Assembly (NCBI GenBank): GCA_030613125.1
Contig: JAUWMO010000083.1
Coordinates: 1 to 11,307, forward strand
Direction: 5' to 3'
Source: Bacteroidota bacterium
GTDB lineage: Bacteria > Bacteroidota > Bacteroidia > Bacteroidales > VadinHA17
DNA: 11,307 nucleotides
Numbering within the stretch: position 1 is the stretch's first letter; the number at the start of each line of letters is the position of its first letter. The notes under the pieces are model-generated. The model was not told where the DNA came from and made no database searches. It saw only the letters and a list, made by a program, of their open reading frames with translations. Below are positions 1 to 7,905 of the stretch, piece after piece. The position numbers and the translations under genes were made by a program.

Positions 1-3000
1 TTCATCAAGGTTTTTGACAAAATTGGCCATTCTATTAGCGAAAAATGATGAGGGTGGCCTGGTTTCCATATTCCTGATAAAATCATTAGATGAATCGGAA
101 ACTAATTTTATTTTACACTGATTATTCTCATTCCTGTCGATCTTATGGAAAGGATATTCTCTTTTTTTTGCATCTGTGGCAATTCTTGTATGGGTTTGCA
201 CAGGTTGCTCCCAGGCAATTACCCCACACCTGTTTAAAAGATCATTGATCCATGAAAGTGAGCCATTATTCCAGGTATCAAGTGTATTTTTTTTCACTTT
301 AAAATTCTTATGGACCACTATTCCGTGCTGTATCATTTCATTTTCACCTGACTTCTGGTTTTTGAATCCTGTTTCAACCAGTTTAATAATTACATGATTG
401 TATTTATGGTAGTATTCATTGTTTTTAGTTCTGTTCATCAAATCGATAAAAAATAAAACAACATCACGGATTCTGATATGGAGATTTTTTTCAAAAACCT
501 TAAAATGTCTGGTCTCAAAAATATCCCTCATGAAATTAAGGGCATTTTCCGGCACAATCCTTTTAAAATAATCTTCTGTAATCAATTTTGCTTCTAAATC
601 ATCGAGGTTGATTATTGGTTTATATAGTAACTGGATATTTTCATTTACTCTCTTTTTAAATTCCCCCTGATATTGCAATAAATAGAAGTAGAGGATTTTC
701 AGAACAGGCGATAAATCTGATTGAATTAATTCCTTTTGGAATAGTTTTGCTAATGATCCATATAGTCTTTCTGATAAAATTGCATTATTTAATTTTATTG
801 AAGCTTTAAGTTCAGAAAGAAAAGTATATATCCTTGACTCAAAATCAATTTCAGATACATCTTTACCTGTAACTTCTTCAAACCTGTTTGCGACCTCCAG
901 AACAAGTTCTTCGATAGTAGGATTGAACGATTCCTTTTCAAAGGGGAGGTTAAAATGGAGTAACAATTCCCGAATATATTTTTTAAGGATCTGGTTATAT
1001 CCTTCAAGTTTTGAGAGGTCACCCTGAATATCTTTTTCATTTGCTTTGAGAGCAAGAATTTTAACTTTTGAATCAGAAAACAGAATATTTTCCAGTTCAA
1101 TAAGGATCTCACGCATAATATTCAGCTCATCCGGATCATCCAGGATGTATGAACTGGGCTGAAACTCTAATTTGCTTTTTACATATTTTAAAAGGGTCGA
1201 TTTGCCATATTTTGAAATAATATAATTTATATCCATACCCTGAAGATGTGGTATTTTTTTGTAAACCTGGGGTAATAAATTTTCATAGACCTTTGTAAAT
1301 GCTTTACTGCTTATAAACTCCTGCAGGTTTTTACAGCTGGCAATATTTTCATAAAACTCAAAAACTGCGTTTTCCGAATCCCCTATAGAATTGATAGTTA
1401 CGCCACAATCTTTGGGAAAGGCATGGTAAAGTGTTTTTATATTGCTTATTTTCAATGACTTATTAAGCTTCTTGTTCAGGCTTCCAATCACATTAAAATC
1501 TTCCAGGATCTGAATAACAAAATCTTTATCAGATTTAACAAAAAAGATATCATTTAATATATCCTCTGTCCTTTTCCCTATATTCTCTGGCAGCGTTTTA
1601 GCTTTATAAAATTGGTTCCAGTATTTTAAGAAAATATTGAGTGAATTCTCAAATTCCCTTTTAAAATTCAAATAACTTTCACTATCTCCTTCAAGGTAAT
1701 CTCCCAGTGAAAATCTGATGAAACCGGTTTGGTAAGGAATCAAAGCAATACCACGCTCTTTTGCCAGTTTTAATGTGAATTTTTCAAGATCCTGAAATGA
1801 AAAAAAATCGCTTAAATGGAGATTAAAAAGGAAAGATCCGTCGGAGTCAAGTATATGAATATTGGTAATGTTTTGATCCTGAATAATATTAAAAGCTGCG
1901 TCTTTGGTTATTTGAAGTCTTTTGTTTGATTCGCTTCTGAAAATTTTATTTATTCTGAACCTGTTCAGTTCTTTCACTAAATGGCTTTTATAATAACTGA
2001 AAAATGGTTCTCCTTTGTATTTAAAATCATCTGGAAGATCAAGCACATCGAGTTTATCAAGAGAACAAAGTTCTTCAAGAAGAAATAAATGGAGTGGACT
2101 ACCCTCAAATAATGAAGGTCTTCTGGTTTTTCCACGAAAACCATTTCCCCGTTGGGTCAGGTTAGCCTTTATTTCAGTCATGATATACTCTTTCAACTTT
2201 GCTTTAATTTTATACCTTGAAGCATCTTTGGGCAGGTTTTCATCCATCCTGTCCTTTATTTTTTTTGCCAGTTGAGCTATTTCAAGAATGTTTACAAGCA
2301 TAAAAAGGGAGTTGGTATTTCCCTTATCATGTCCGAATTGTTTTCTGGTATAATCAATTACATCTTTTCTGGCAGGGGTGGCAGCAAGCGAACCCAGCCG
2401 GTCTCCGGTTGCTCCAAGGTTCTTTGTTGTCGACAAAGATGTAACTACACTAATTTTTCCATATGAAGCAATATTATTCATAATATACCTCGATATTGTC
2501 CTCCATTTTGGTTCTTCAGGGTCCTCAACCTTTATGGCATCATTATAAGCCTCATCCAGAAAAAGAGTTATCTTGCTGTTACTTAAGAATTTAAGAAACT
2601 TAATCAGATGAATATCATTAAAATCTGTAAATCCCGAAGGGTTTGAAGGGTCGTTCACGATCAGAGTGGAATTTTCACAGAAACTATCCCATAAATTTCC
2701 GGTATCATCAAACAATTGAAATGAACTTTTAATCCGTTCCAGTTTTTTCTGCAAACGTTCCCAGTCAATACGACCTTCAGTGTCCAGTTCAATTTCTATA
2801 TCAAATGGATTGAGATCAAACCGGTCAGGTGGGAACAGGTCCTGGTATTCCCATGAAGCTTCCTGATTATAAAAAATAAAAGGATTAGGTCGCCGGTTCA
2901 TGGAGAATAGCAGATCCCGTATGATCATCTGAACATCATCGGAAATGGAAGTCGTATCAAGATTACCAAGAGCGCTGATGAACTCTTTTATCATTTTCTG

Positions 3001-4665
3001 TTCAGCTGATGATTTTTTAAAATATTTTTTATCCACTCCCAGGTCAATAAGAAAGTTCATGAACCTGCCATAATTATCAGCCTCATTTTCGGTCTTTACC
3101 AAATATTCTTTGTACCTCTCAAGGAACAGGTTAATCCCAAAATTTTTATGAAAATGATTATCGAGTGTTCTCTGATAAGCATCGGGGATGATGTCAAGCA
3201 ATACCTTACATCTCTGCGTTATCTCATTTTTTACAGATTTTAAAGATCGTTGAAGTAAATAATCGGCATATGTTTTTATCTGATTCCTTCCGCCACCTTC
3301 CAATACTGTGGCAAGATGTAATTTTTTGTTTTCAGAATAAAAATAAGCCCGTGTCCGTGCTTCAAATTCTTGTATTAAATCCCTGTTAATATCAAGCTGT
3401 TTATCAGGATTTCTTAATCCTTCAATGAGAGATATATATGCCCCGAATTTTGAAAGTATGTATTTATCTTTAGCAACCTGACGTGCAAACTCATCGAACT
3501 TATACAACATGATGTCCTGGTCCGGGTTGTCTGGTTCTGCAAGCTGTTCTCTTTTTAGTTCTTCAATTTCCTGGTTATAAGCTTTAATTTTTCTTTCAAT
3601 AGCTTCTCTGAATTTTTTCAGATTCTCAGGATTTACTTTTTCGAGAATCAACCTGAGATTAAGCTGACTATTTGCAAGTGCACCAAGTTTCTTAGTGTGA
3701 ACTTTATTCAGGGTATTGATAATCCCATTATGGAAACAAAAGATTAAAGAGGTATTTGTTGCGCGTGATTCCGGCGAGTCATCAATAAAAACAATTCTTG
3801 AGAGAAGTGGAAACCAGCGAAAGGTATTAAAAGGGTTTTTCCGCATGTTTGGTATTTTCACGGCAAAAATACTTGTATTGTCATCATGTATCTGATTGTA
3901 AAGTTCATCTATTGAAGTAAAGTTGATTTCCTTAATTGTATCAGGTCCGAAAATCTCACTTGACAACAATCCGATGGCAGTATCAGCCGTTCCGGATACA
4001 ATTGTCCGGATAAACCCGTTCATCCCTTTAAAATTCACAGTAGACTCAGTCCTGGTCAGGAAGTTTTCTTTTTCTGCCCTCGAAGTATAATGAGTTGACT
4101 GGTTGACCATCTGATCCATTACATCAAGCATGTAATTCCACTGTGCCTCTTCCACGTCACTGCTAACCCCTATCAGGTCCCTGAATTTACGTAATTCCCT
4201 TACTTTATCACCCAACAATATCTCATAAAGAAAGCCTATTGTCTGTTTGTTGACCGGGGGAGTACCAATTGAATAGTCATGGCCATTCAGAATATTAAAC
4301 ATTTTCACCTTGGTTTCCTCATCAACAAGTTCCCTGTCAATAAGGTTTCGCAATCTTTTATGAAAATTTTTCCTTAAAGCACTATATTTAAAAACTCTTG
4401 AATCTTCATGGGGGAACATCATCAGGAAAACATCGACATACCCCGGAATAGCTTCCTTAAGTTCAAGAACATATTTCCGGATTTCTGCTTTTTGCCGTGC
4501 AGGATCATCAGGTTCTTCAAAACAAAGCCTGACGAAATTTGTCAGGCTTTCAAATACTCTGTTTGGAAGGAAATTTTCAGCCCGTTCACCTAGTTGTGCA
4601 TAAAGGTCAATAAAATTTAGAGCTTCCAGAGTCAGCTCTGCTTTTGGGTTTCCGAACAACTGCAT
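1..4665 (-). CDS. Giant protein with embedded fold-type I PLP-dependent aminotransferase core (3' end outside window)
   Basis: I translated one stop-free frame of 1555 codons from ATG (4665-4663) to the window edge, so the C-terminus is missing. The ATG is the first after an in-frame stop about 75 nt upstream; no clear SD. The centre is a class I/II aminotransferase core: a TTSISDD segment (571-577) where the PLP-phosphate loop should be, W605 (ring stacking), RIDWERL (632-638), NDPSNPSG (671-678; N675), LDEAY (703-707; D704 to the pyridine nitrogen, Y707), SLSTTKN with Schiff-base K748, GDRLG with R756 (phosphate), and IRFSLG with R984 (substrate carboxylate). Spacings W-N, N-D, D-Y and K-R are close to aspartate aminotransferase, while K748-R984 is about 108 residues longer, implying an insertion. 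Residues 1-540 and 1010-1555 look mostly helical and match no family I can name; 348-380 is a charged helix. No signal peptide, so probably cytosolic. PLP chemistry is well supported; substrate and role are unknown. Confidence 0.85.
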   Translation of the reverse strand, partial: MQLFGNPKAELTLEALNFIDLYAQLGERAENFLPNRVFESLTNFVRLCFEEPDDPARQKAEIRKYVLELKEAIPGYVDVFLMMFPHEDSRVFKYSALRKNFHKRLRNLIDRELVDEETKVKMFNILNGHDYSIGTPPVNKQTIGFLYEILLGDKVRELRKFRDLIGVSSDVEEAQWNYMLDVMDQMVNQSTHYTSRAEKENFLTRTESTVNFKGMNGFIRTIVSGTADTAIGLLSSEIFGPDTIKEINFTSIDELYNQIHDDNTSIFAVKIPNMRKNPFNTFRWFPLLSRIVFIDDSPESRATNTSLIFCFHNGIINTLNKVHTKKLGALANSQLNLRLILEKVNPENLKKFREAIERKIKAYNQEIEELKREQLAEPDNPDQDIMLYKFDEFARQVAKDKYILSKFGAYISLIEGLRNPDKQLDINRDLIQEFEARTRAYFYSENKKLHLATVLEGGGRNQIKTYADYLLQRSLKSVKNEITQRCKVLLDIIPDAYQRTLDNHFHKNFGINLFLERYKEYLVKTENEADNYGRFMNFLIDLGVDKKYFKKSSAEQKMIKEFISALGNLDTTSISDDVQMIIRDLLFSMNRRPNPFIFYNQEASWEYQDLFPPDRFDLNPFDIEIELDTEGRIDWERLQKKLERIKSSFQLFDDTGNLWDSFCENSTLIVNDPSNPSGFTDFNDIHLIKFLKFLSNSKITLFLDEAYNDAIKVEDPEEPKWRTISRYIMNNIASYGKISVVTSLSTTKNLGATGDRLGSLAATPARKDVIDYTRKQFGHDKGNTNSLFMLVNILEIAQLAKKIKDRMDENLPKDASRYKIKAKLKEYIMTEIKANLTQRGNGFRGKTRRPSLFEGSPLHLFLLEELCSLDKLDVLDLPDDFKYKGEPFFSYYKSHLVKELNRFRINKIFRSESNKRLQITKDAAFNIIQDQNITNIHILDSDGSFLFNLHLSDFFSFQDLEKFTLKLAKERGIALIPYQTGFIRFSLGDYLEGDSESYLNFKREFENSLNIFLKYWNQFYKAKTLPENIGKRTEDILNDIFFVKSDKDFVIQILEDFNVIGSLNKKLNKSLKISNIKTLYHAFPKDCGVTINSIGDSENAVFEFYENIASCKNLQEFISSKAFTKVYENLLPQVYKKIPHLQGMDINYIISKYGKSTLLKYVKSKLEFQPSSYILDDPDELNIMREILIELENILFSDSKVKILALKANEKDIQGDLSKLEGYNQILKKYIRELLLHFNLPFEKESFNPTIEELVLEVANRFEEVTGKDVSEIDFESRIYTFLSELKASIKLNNAILSERLYGSLAKLFQKELIQSDLSPVLKILYFYLLQYQGEFKKRVNENIQLLYKPIINLDDLEAKLITEDYFKRIVPENALNFMRDIFETRHFKVFEKNLHIRIRDVVLFFIDLMNRTKNNEYYHKYNHVIIKLVETGFKNQKSGENEMIQHGIVVHKNFKVKKNTLDTWNNGSLSWINDLLNRCGVIAWEQPVQTHTRIATDAKKREYPFHKIDRNENNQCKIKLVSDSSNDFIRNMETRPPSSFFANRMANFVKNLDE

Positions 4666-4700
4666 AATAAATAGTTTTACTTTTAGAACCAAGGACAAAA

Positions 4701-4724
4701 TAAAACCATAAAACCGTAAAACAG
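4701..4724. repeat. Three tandem 8-bp repeats upstream of the giant PLP gene
   Basis: Three adjacent octamers, TAAAACCA, TAAAACCG and TAAAACAG, lie head to tail 36-59 bp before the start codon of the giant minus-strand gene. Read on its coding strand they are CTGTTTTA, CGGTTTTA and TGGTTTTA, followed directly by TTTTG. The series is visible in the sequence. A role as a repeated regulator-binding site or promoter part is inference. Confidence 0.5.
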
Positions 4725-4734
4725 AAAGACAATG

Positions 4735-4752
4735 ATGTTAAAGTTTTAACAT
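4735..4752. promoter_or_regulatory. 18-bp interrupted palindrome, candidate operator
   Basis: ATGTTAAA and TTTAACAT form perfect 8-bp arms around a 2-bp centre (GT), about 70 bp upstream of the giant gene and between it and the terminator of the FadL-type gene. The short spacer and lack of GC pairs make an RNA hairpin weak, so a dimeric-regulator site is a likelier reading than a terminator. No regulator gene is adjacent. Confidence 0.35.
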
Positions 4753-4768
4753 TTTATGAAAAGAAGTT

Positions 4769-4797
4769 AAAAAAAAGCTGCCTGATAATCAGGCAGC
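4769..4797 (-). terminator. Rho-independent terminator of the FadL-type gene
   Basis: On the minus strand a perfect GC-containing stem (GCTGCCTG / CAGGCAGC, positions 4777-4797, 5-nt loop) is followed at once by eight T residues (complement of the A run 4769-4776). It starts about 26 bp after the stop codon of the FadL-type gene. It should separate that gene from the giant PLP gene downstream, which then needs its own promoter. Confidence 0.9.
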
Positions 4798-4822
4798 CCT
4801 ATATACTATATAAATGATTTAT

Positions 4823-6391
4823 CTAAAAACTAAAATCAATTCCCACGGCAAACATATTTGTCTCTTCTTTGTAAGTAGTAGTGTACAGATTTGGAATTTC
4901 AACATTGTCATCCTTATAAAATGCCATTACATAACCTGCATTAATTCTTAGTTTATCAGTTATATTCAAGGCCCCTCCAAAACCAAATGATGTTGCAGAA
5001 AGGCAATAATTCATATCTGATTGATAATTTTTGCCAACACCACATTTGTCATAACCATATGAGGCACTTACAAGGACAACACCACCGATATTGTATTCAG
5101 CAGAAGCATAAATGGTAAAATAATTTTTCTCAATTTTTTTTTCAAGACCATCCCAGTTAACATTTTTATCCCAGTAATATTCAAAACTACCTGATATCTG
5201 TAAACCGGGAAGAGGCCTGATATTTATTCCCCCTGATAACATAGAAGGTATATCGGCATTAGTCACCGCCCCGTCGGGAAACATTGTGATCGGTGCCCCG
5301 GTGACAGTATCAATACCCATAATAAAATCTTTTGTGGTTTGATTAGTAAGCTGAAGTTTTGTTTTAAACTCATATTTTAAAGCAATATCTATCATATCCG
5401 CGGGTGAAAAATGGACACCTATAATTGGAGTAAAACCGGAACCGGTCTGTTTAACTTCAACTTCCTGATCTAAAGTTAATTGAGCCGCCATACCAGTTTC
5501 AAGGCTAGTCTGGGTATATTCATTACCTAAAGTACCGAATGCTGCAGCAGCATCGGCATTAGTCATACCCGTCGGATCTACTCCAAACATTTGTAAAACC
5601 GGAGCAAGCATGGGATTGACGGGATTATCAGGAGGTAAAGCTCCCGCCATTGTCTGGGCAGGATAAAGAACATTTTCTGCCAAATATAAAGTAGTATCTG
5701 AAAGTTCTGAAAAATATAAGGGTGCCGAAACCATAGCGCCTGTTGGATTAACAAGAGGATCAGTAGGATCGATCATAAGGTCTTTCAAATAACCTTCGTA
5801 ATTATTTACAGCATTTACATAGCGGGCTCCCCCATAAACCGACAACATGTCACTGATCTCATACGAAACACCCACCTGAATTCCCAAATAGGCAGAAGTA
5901 CCTTTAAGGTATGTATCAACTGAATAGGTAGTGGTGGGTATTTCCGGATTCAAAAAGTCAAGTAGCTGTACACCTGACATCATTTCAAAAGAAGGCAAGC
6001 CTGTATTATAAGTTACACTGCCGCCACCGCCAACGGGATTAAATCCAACTGAAATGGATAATCTCCCAAAATTATATGCTCCATAAACGCTTGGAAATAG
6101 AAGAACTTTCGTATCTCCCACATAATCAGGTCCATTTACCAAATAAGCAAAATCATTACTTACCGTCTGAGTCTTGAAAATAAATTGATTGTTAACTGAG
6201 AAATGAAAACCATCTGACAATTTGGTTAATCCAGCGGGATTGTAATACACGCCATCTATATCGGTCGTTGCATATCGGGCAAAATACCTGGTCCAGGCCG
6301 CACTCTGGTTTGTATTTGTTACAATACCACCTGAAAAAACCAGAGCAGGAAGCAGAAAAACTGCAATTAAAGCTGTTGTAATTCTTTTCAT
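4823..6391 (-). CDS. OmpP1/FadL/TodX-family outer-membrane transport protein
   Basis: A 522-residue protein predicted to form an outer-membrane beta-barrel that lets hydrophobic compounds such as long-chain fatty acids or aromatics cross. The N-terminus is a signal peptide (MKRITTALIAVFLLPALVFS) with likely cleavage after S20. The mature start GGIVTNTNQSAAW and the NPAGL motif at 51-55 are hallmarks of the family, where the N-terminal segment plugs the barrel. The C-terminus ends in alternating hydrophobic residues and a terminal Phe (AVGIDFSF), the usual barrel-assembly signal. The protein is on the long side for the family, with an Ala/Pro-rich stretch at roughly 200-310 that is probably extracellular loop or hatch. 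C450 and C463 lie close together and could form a loop disulfide. It is transcribed alone, between its terminator and a divergent promoter region. Family assignment is solid; the ligand is unknown. Confidence 0.87.
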   Translation of the reverse strand: MKRITTALIAVFLLPALVFSGGIVTNTNQSAAWTRYFARYATTDIDGVYYNPAGLTKLSDGFHFSVNNQFIFKTQTVSNDFAYLVNGPDYVGDTKVLLFPSVYGAYNFGRLSISVGFNPVGGGGSVTYNTGLPSFEMMSGVQLLDFLNPEIPTTTYSVDTYLKGTSAYLGIQVGVSYEISDMLSVYGGARYVNAVNNYEGYLKDLMIDPTDPLVNPTGAMVSAPLYFSELSDTTLYLAENVLYPAQTMAGALPPDNPVNPMLAPVLQMFGVDPTGMTNADAAAAFGTLGNEYTQTSLETGMAAQLTLDQEVEVKQTGSGFTPIIGVHFSPADMIDIALKYEFKTKLQLTNQTTKDFIMGIDTVTGAPITMFPDGAVTNADIPSMLSGGINIRPLPGLQISGSFEYYWDKNVNWDGLEKKIEKNYFTIYASAEYNIGGVVLVSASYGYDKCGVGKNYQSDMNYCLSATSFGFGGALNITDKLRINAGYVMAFYKDDNVEIPNLYTTTYKEETNMFAVGIDFSF

Positions 6392-6420
6392 AATCTTCAG
6401 AGTGTTGGTTAAAGTGGACG

Positions 6421-6451
6421 CAAATTATAAGGAATCTTCTCAATCACAAAA
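6421..6451 (-). promoter_or_regulatory. Candidate Bacteroidota-type promoter for the FadL-type gene
   Basis: On the minus strand TTTTG (complement of 6447-6451) is followed after 17 bp by TATAATTTG (complement of 6421-6429), a near match to the -33 TTTG / -7 TAnnTTTG pattern with one extra base in the -7 box. It would give a leader of about 20-25 nt. It is inferred from consensus only. Confidence 0.4.
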
Positions 6452-6546
6452 TAATTTCAATTATATTTTATCCGGTGAAATATATTTATTACTACTTTTA
6501 CTCCTCTGTTTTATTTTTTAAGCAAACATCACATCTGTCCTATAAC

Positions 6547-6584
6547 TCTGTTAATGTGATAGTTACAATACATTTATGTAAATG
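6547..6584 (+). promoter_or_regulatory. Candidate promoter with overlapping palindrome for the PmoA-like operon
   Basis: TACATTTA (6569-6576) matches TAnnTTTG except the last base, and TCTG (6547-6550) lies 18 bp upstream, near the expected -33 position. The -7 box overlaps a palindrome, CATTTA-TG-TAAATG (6571-6584), which could be an operator. The predicted leader would be about 35-40 nt. Matches are partial, so confidence is low. Confidence 0.3.
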
Positions 6585-6619
6585 AAATATGATCTCCATT
6601 TCTTCTTTGAAATACATTC

Positions 6620-7894
6620 ATGAATTTTCAGCATAAATATTATTTGCTTAGGCTAGTATTATTGTTTTTGTTTCTGAAGCTTTCATTGTCCGGTAACGCC
6701 CAACTTGCTATCGCTGAAGTGGTTGTATCTGCCGGAAGTCATTTACGGATCAATTGTCCTGTTTCTGTAGTCCTAACTGATACAAGCCTTGTTAAAACAG
6801 ACCAGTTTATAATTAAAAAATTCAATAGTTCAAAAGAAAGCTATTGTCAGCTTGAGTCAGGAGCTTTTACCAGATTATGGTGGATAATTGAAGATACATT
6901 AAGACCCGGCGAAGAAAGAACCTATGTTTTGATCGCGAACTCATCTGAGAAAAAACGGGTTGTTGCAACTGAAAAAAATAATAGTACGGTTAAGATAAGA
7001 ATTGGTGATTCTTATGTTTTACAATATAATTATATTGCGGTGTCTCCTCCTCAAGGAATTGATTCAGTATATACCAGAAGTGGTTTTATCCACCCCTTGT
7101 GGACCCCTTCAGGAGATGTTCTGACAAGGATCCAGCCTCCCGATCATTATCATCATTACGGTATCTGGAATCCCTGGACCAAAACCAGATTTGAAGATCA
7201 GGAAGTTGATTTCTGGAACTTGAATAAAACTCAGGGAACGGTGAGACATAAAAATTTTGGATCCTTAACCACAGGGTCTGTTTATGGAGGGTTCACCGCC
7301 CAACTCGATCACCTTGTCCTTTCTTCTGCCGGCTGTGAAAAAACCGCACTGAATGAAGAGTGGGATGTAAGGGTTTGGAACACCGGAAATAGTGATGAAA
7401 AAATTTATCTCTGGGATTTTACATCAACTCTGAATTGCGCTTCTTCAAGTCCGTTGATACTTGAAAAATACCGTTATGGAGGATTTGGTTTCCGTGCAAA
7501 TGAAATCTGGACTAATAAAAATAGTTATGTTTTAACATCGGAAGGAATATCCAGAAAAAATGCTGACGGTACCAGAGGAAAATGGTGTAATGTTTATGGT
7601 GAAATAAATAATGGGCTATCAGGAATTCTGTTTATGAGCCATTCTGAAAACAGGGATTTCCCTGAGCCCATGAGAATCTGGCCTGAAAATGCAAATGGTG
7701 GAAGAGGAGATGTTTTTTTTAATTTTTGTCCTGTTAAACAGAAAGACTGGCACCTGGAACCAGGGAATAAATACATTTTGAAATATAGAATGTTAGTTTA
7801 CGATGGTGAAATTTCACCTGAGACTGCAGAACGGCTCTGGCAGGATTTTGTTTATCCCCCTGAAGTAAAAATCAAGCTTTTAAAAACAAAATAA
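6620..7894 (+). CDS. Exported PmoA-like (DUF6807) family protein
   Basis: A 424-residue protein with an N-terminal signal sequence (basic start, hydrophobic stretch about 9-22, likely cleavage near GNAQ), hence periplasmic or surface exposed. The core motif PPDHYHHYGIW (H176, H178, H179, G181, W183) with the following DFWN is characteristic of the family annotated PmoA/DUF6807. Also matching are the C-terminal FMSHSENRDFPEPMRIW segment and PGNKYILKYRMLVYDG (381-396). The family's automatic name, methane oxygenase PmoA, is misleading: this is not the membrane subunit of methane monooxygenase. Such genes commonly sit beside Gfo/Idh/MocA oxidoreductases in Bacteroidota and Planctomycetes, and the fold is thought to be a carbohydrate-binding or processing beta-rich domain; the clustered histidines suggest an active or metal site (inference). 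The stop is 11 bp before the next start, so the two are very probably co-transcribed. Confidence 0.8.
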   Translation: MNFQHKYYLLRLVLLFLFLKLSLSGNAQLAIAEVVVSAGSHLRINCPVSVVLTDTSLVKTDQFIIKKFNSSKESYCQLESGAFTRLWWIIEDTLRPGEERTYVLIANSSEKKRVVATEKNNSTVKIRIGDSYVLQYNYIAVSPPQGIDSVYTRSGFIHPLWTPSGDVLTRIQPPDHYHHYGIWNPWTKTRFEDQEVDFWNLNKTQGTVRHKNFGSLTTGSVYGGFTAQLDHLVLSSAGCEKTALNEEWDVRVWNTGNSDEKIYLWDFTSTLNCASSSPLILEKYRYGGFGFRANEIWTNKNSYVLTSEGISRKNADGTRGKWCNVYGEINNGLSGILFMSHSENRDFPEPMRIWPENANGGRGDVFFNFCPVKQKDWHLEPGNKYILKYRMLVYDGEISPETAERLWQDFVYPPEVKIKLLKTK

Positions 7895-7905
7895 TCATCA
7901 AACCT

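Noticed and set aside
795..2466. Short open frames on either strand within the first 4.6 kb (for example 795-1112 minus and 2015-2466 plus)
   Set aside because: They lie in other frames of the uninterrupted 1555-codon frame that carries the PLP-enzyme motifs; their translations show no family features.
3682..3997. Possible second, degenerate aminotransferase-like half in the N-terminal part of the giant protein (SGTADTAIG at 224-232, IVFIDDSP at 291-298)
   Set aside because: The fragments loosely echo phosphate-loop and Asp motifs, but spacing is too short and no Schiff-base lysine motif follows; kept only as an alternative for the phosphate loop.
6192..6443. Minus-strand 83-residue frame overlapping the start of the FadL-type gene
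   Set aside because: It is a shifted frame over the signal peptide and NPAGL region of a clear OmpP1/FadL protein, with no features of its own.
6620..7894. Methane monooxygenase subunit PmoA
   Set aside because: The product is a soluble exported protein with one signal segment and the HYHHYG motif, not the multi-pass membrane subunit; the shared name is an annotation artefact.
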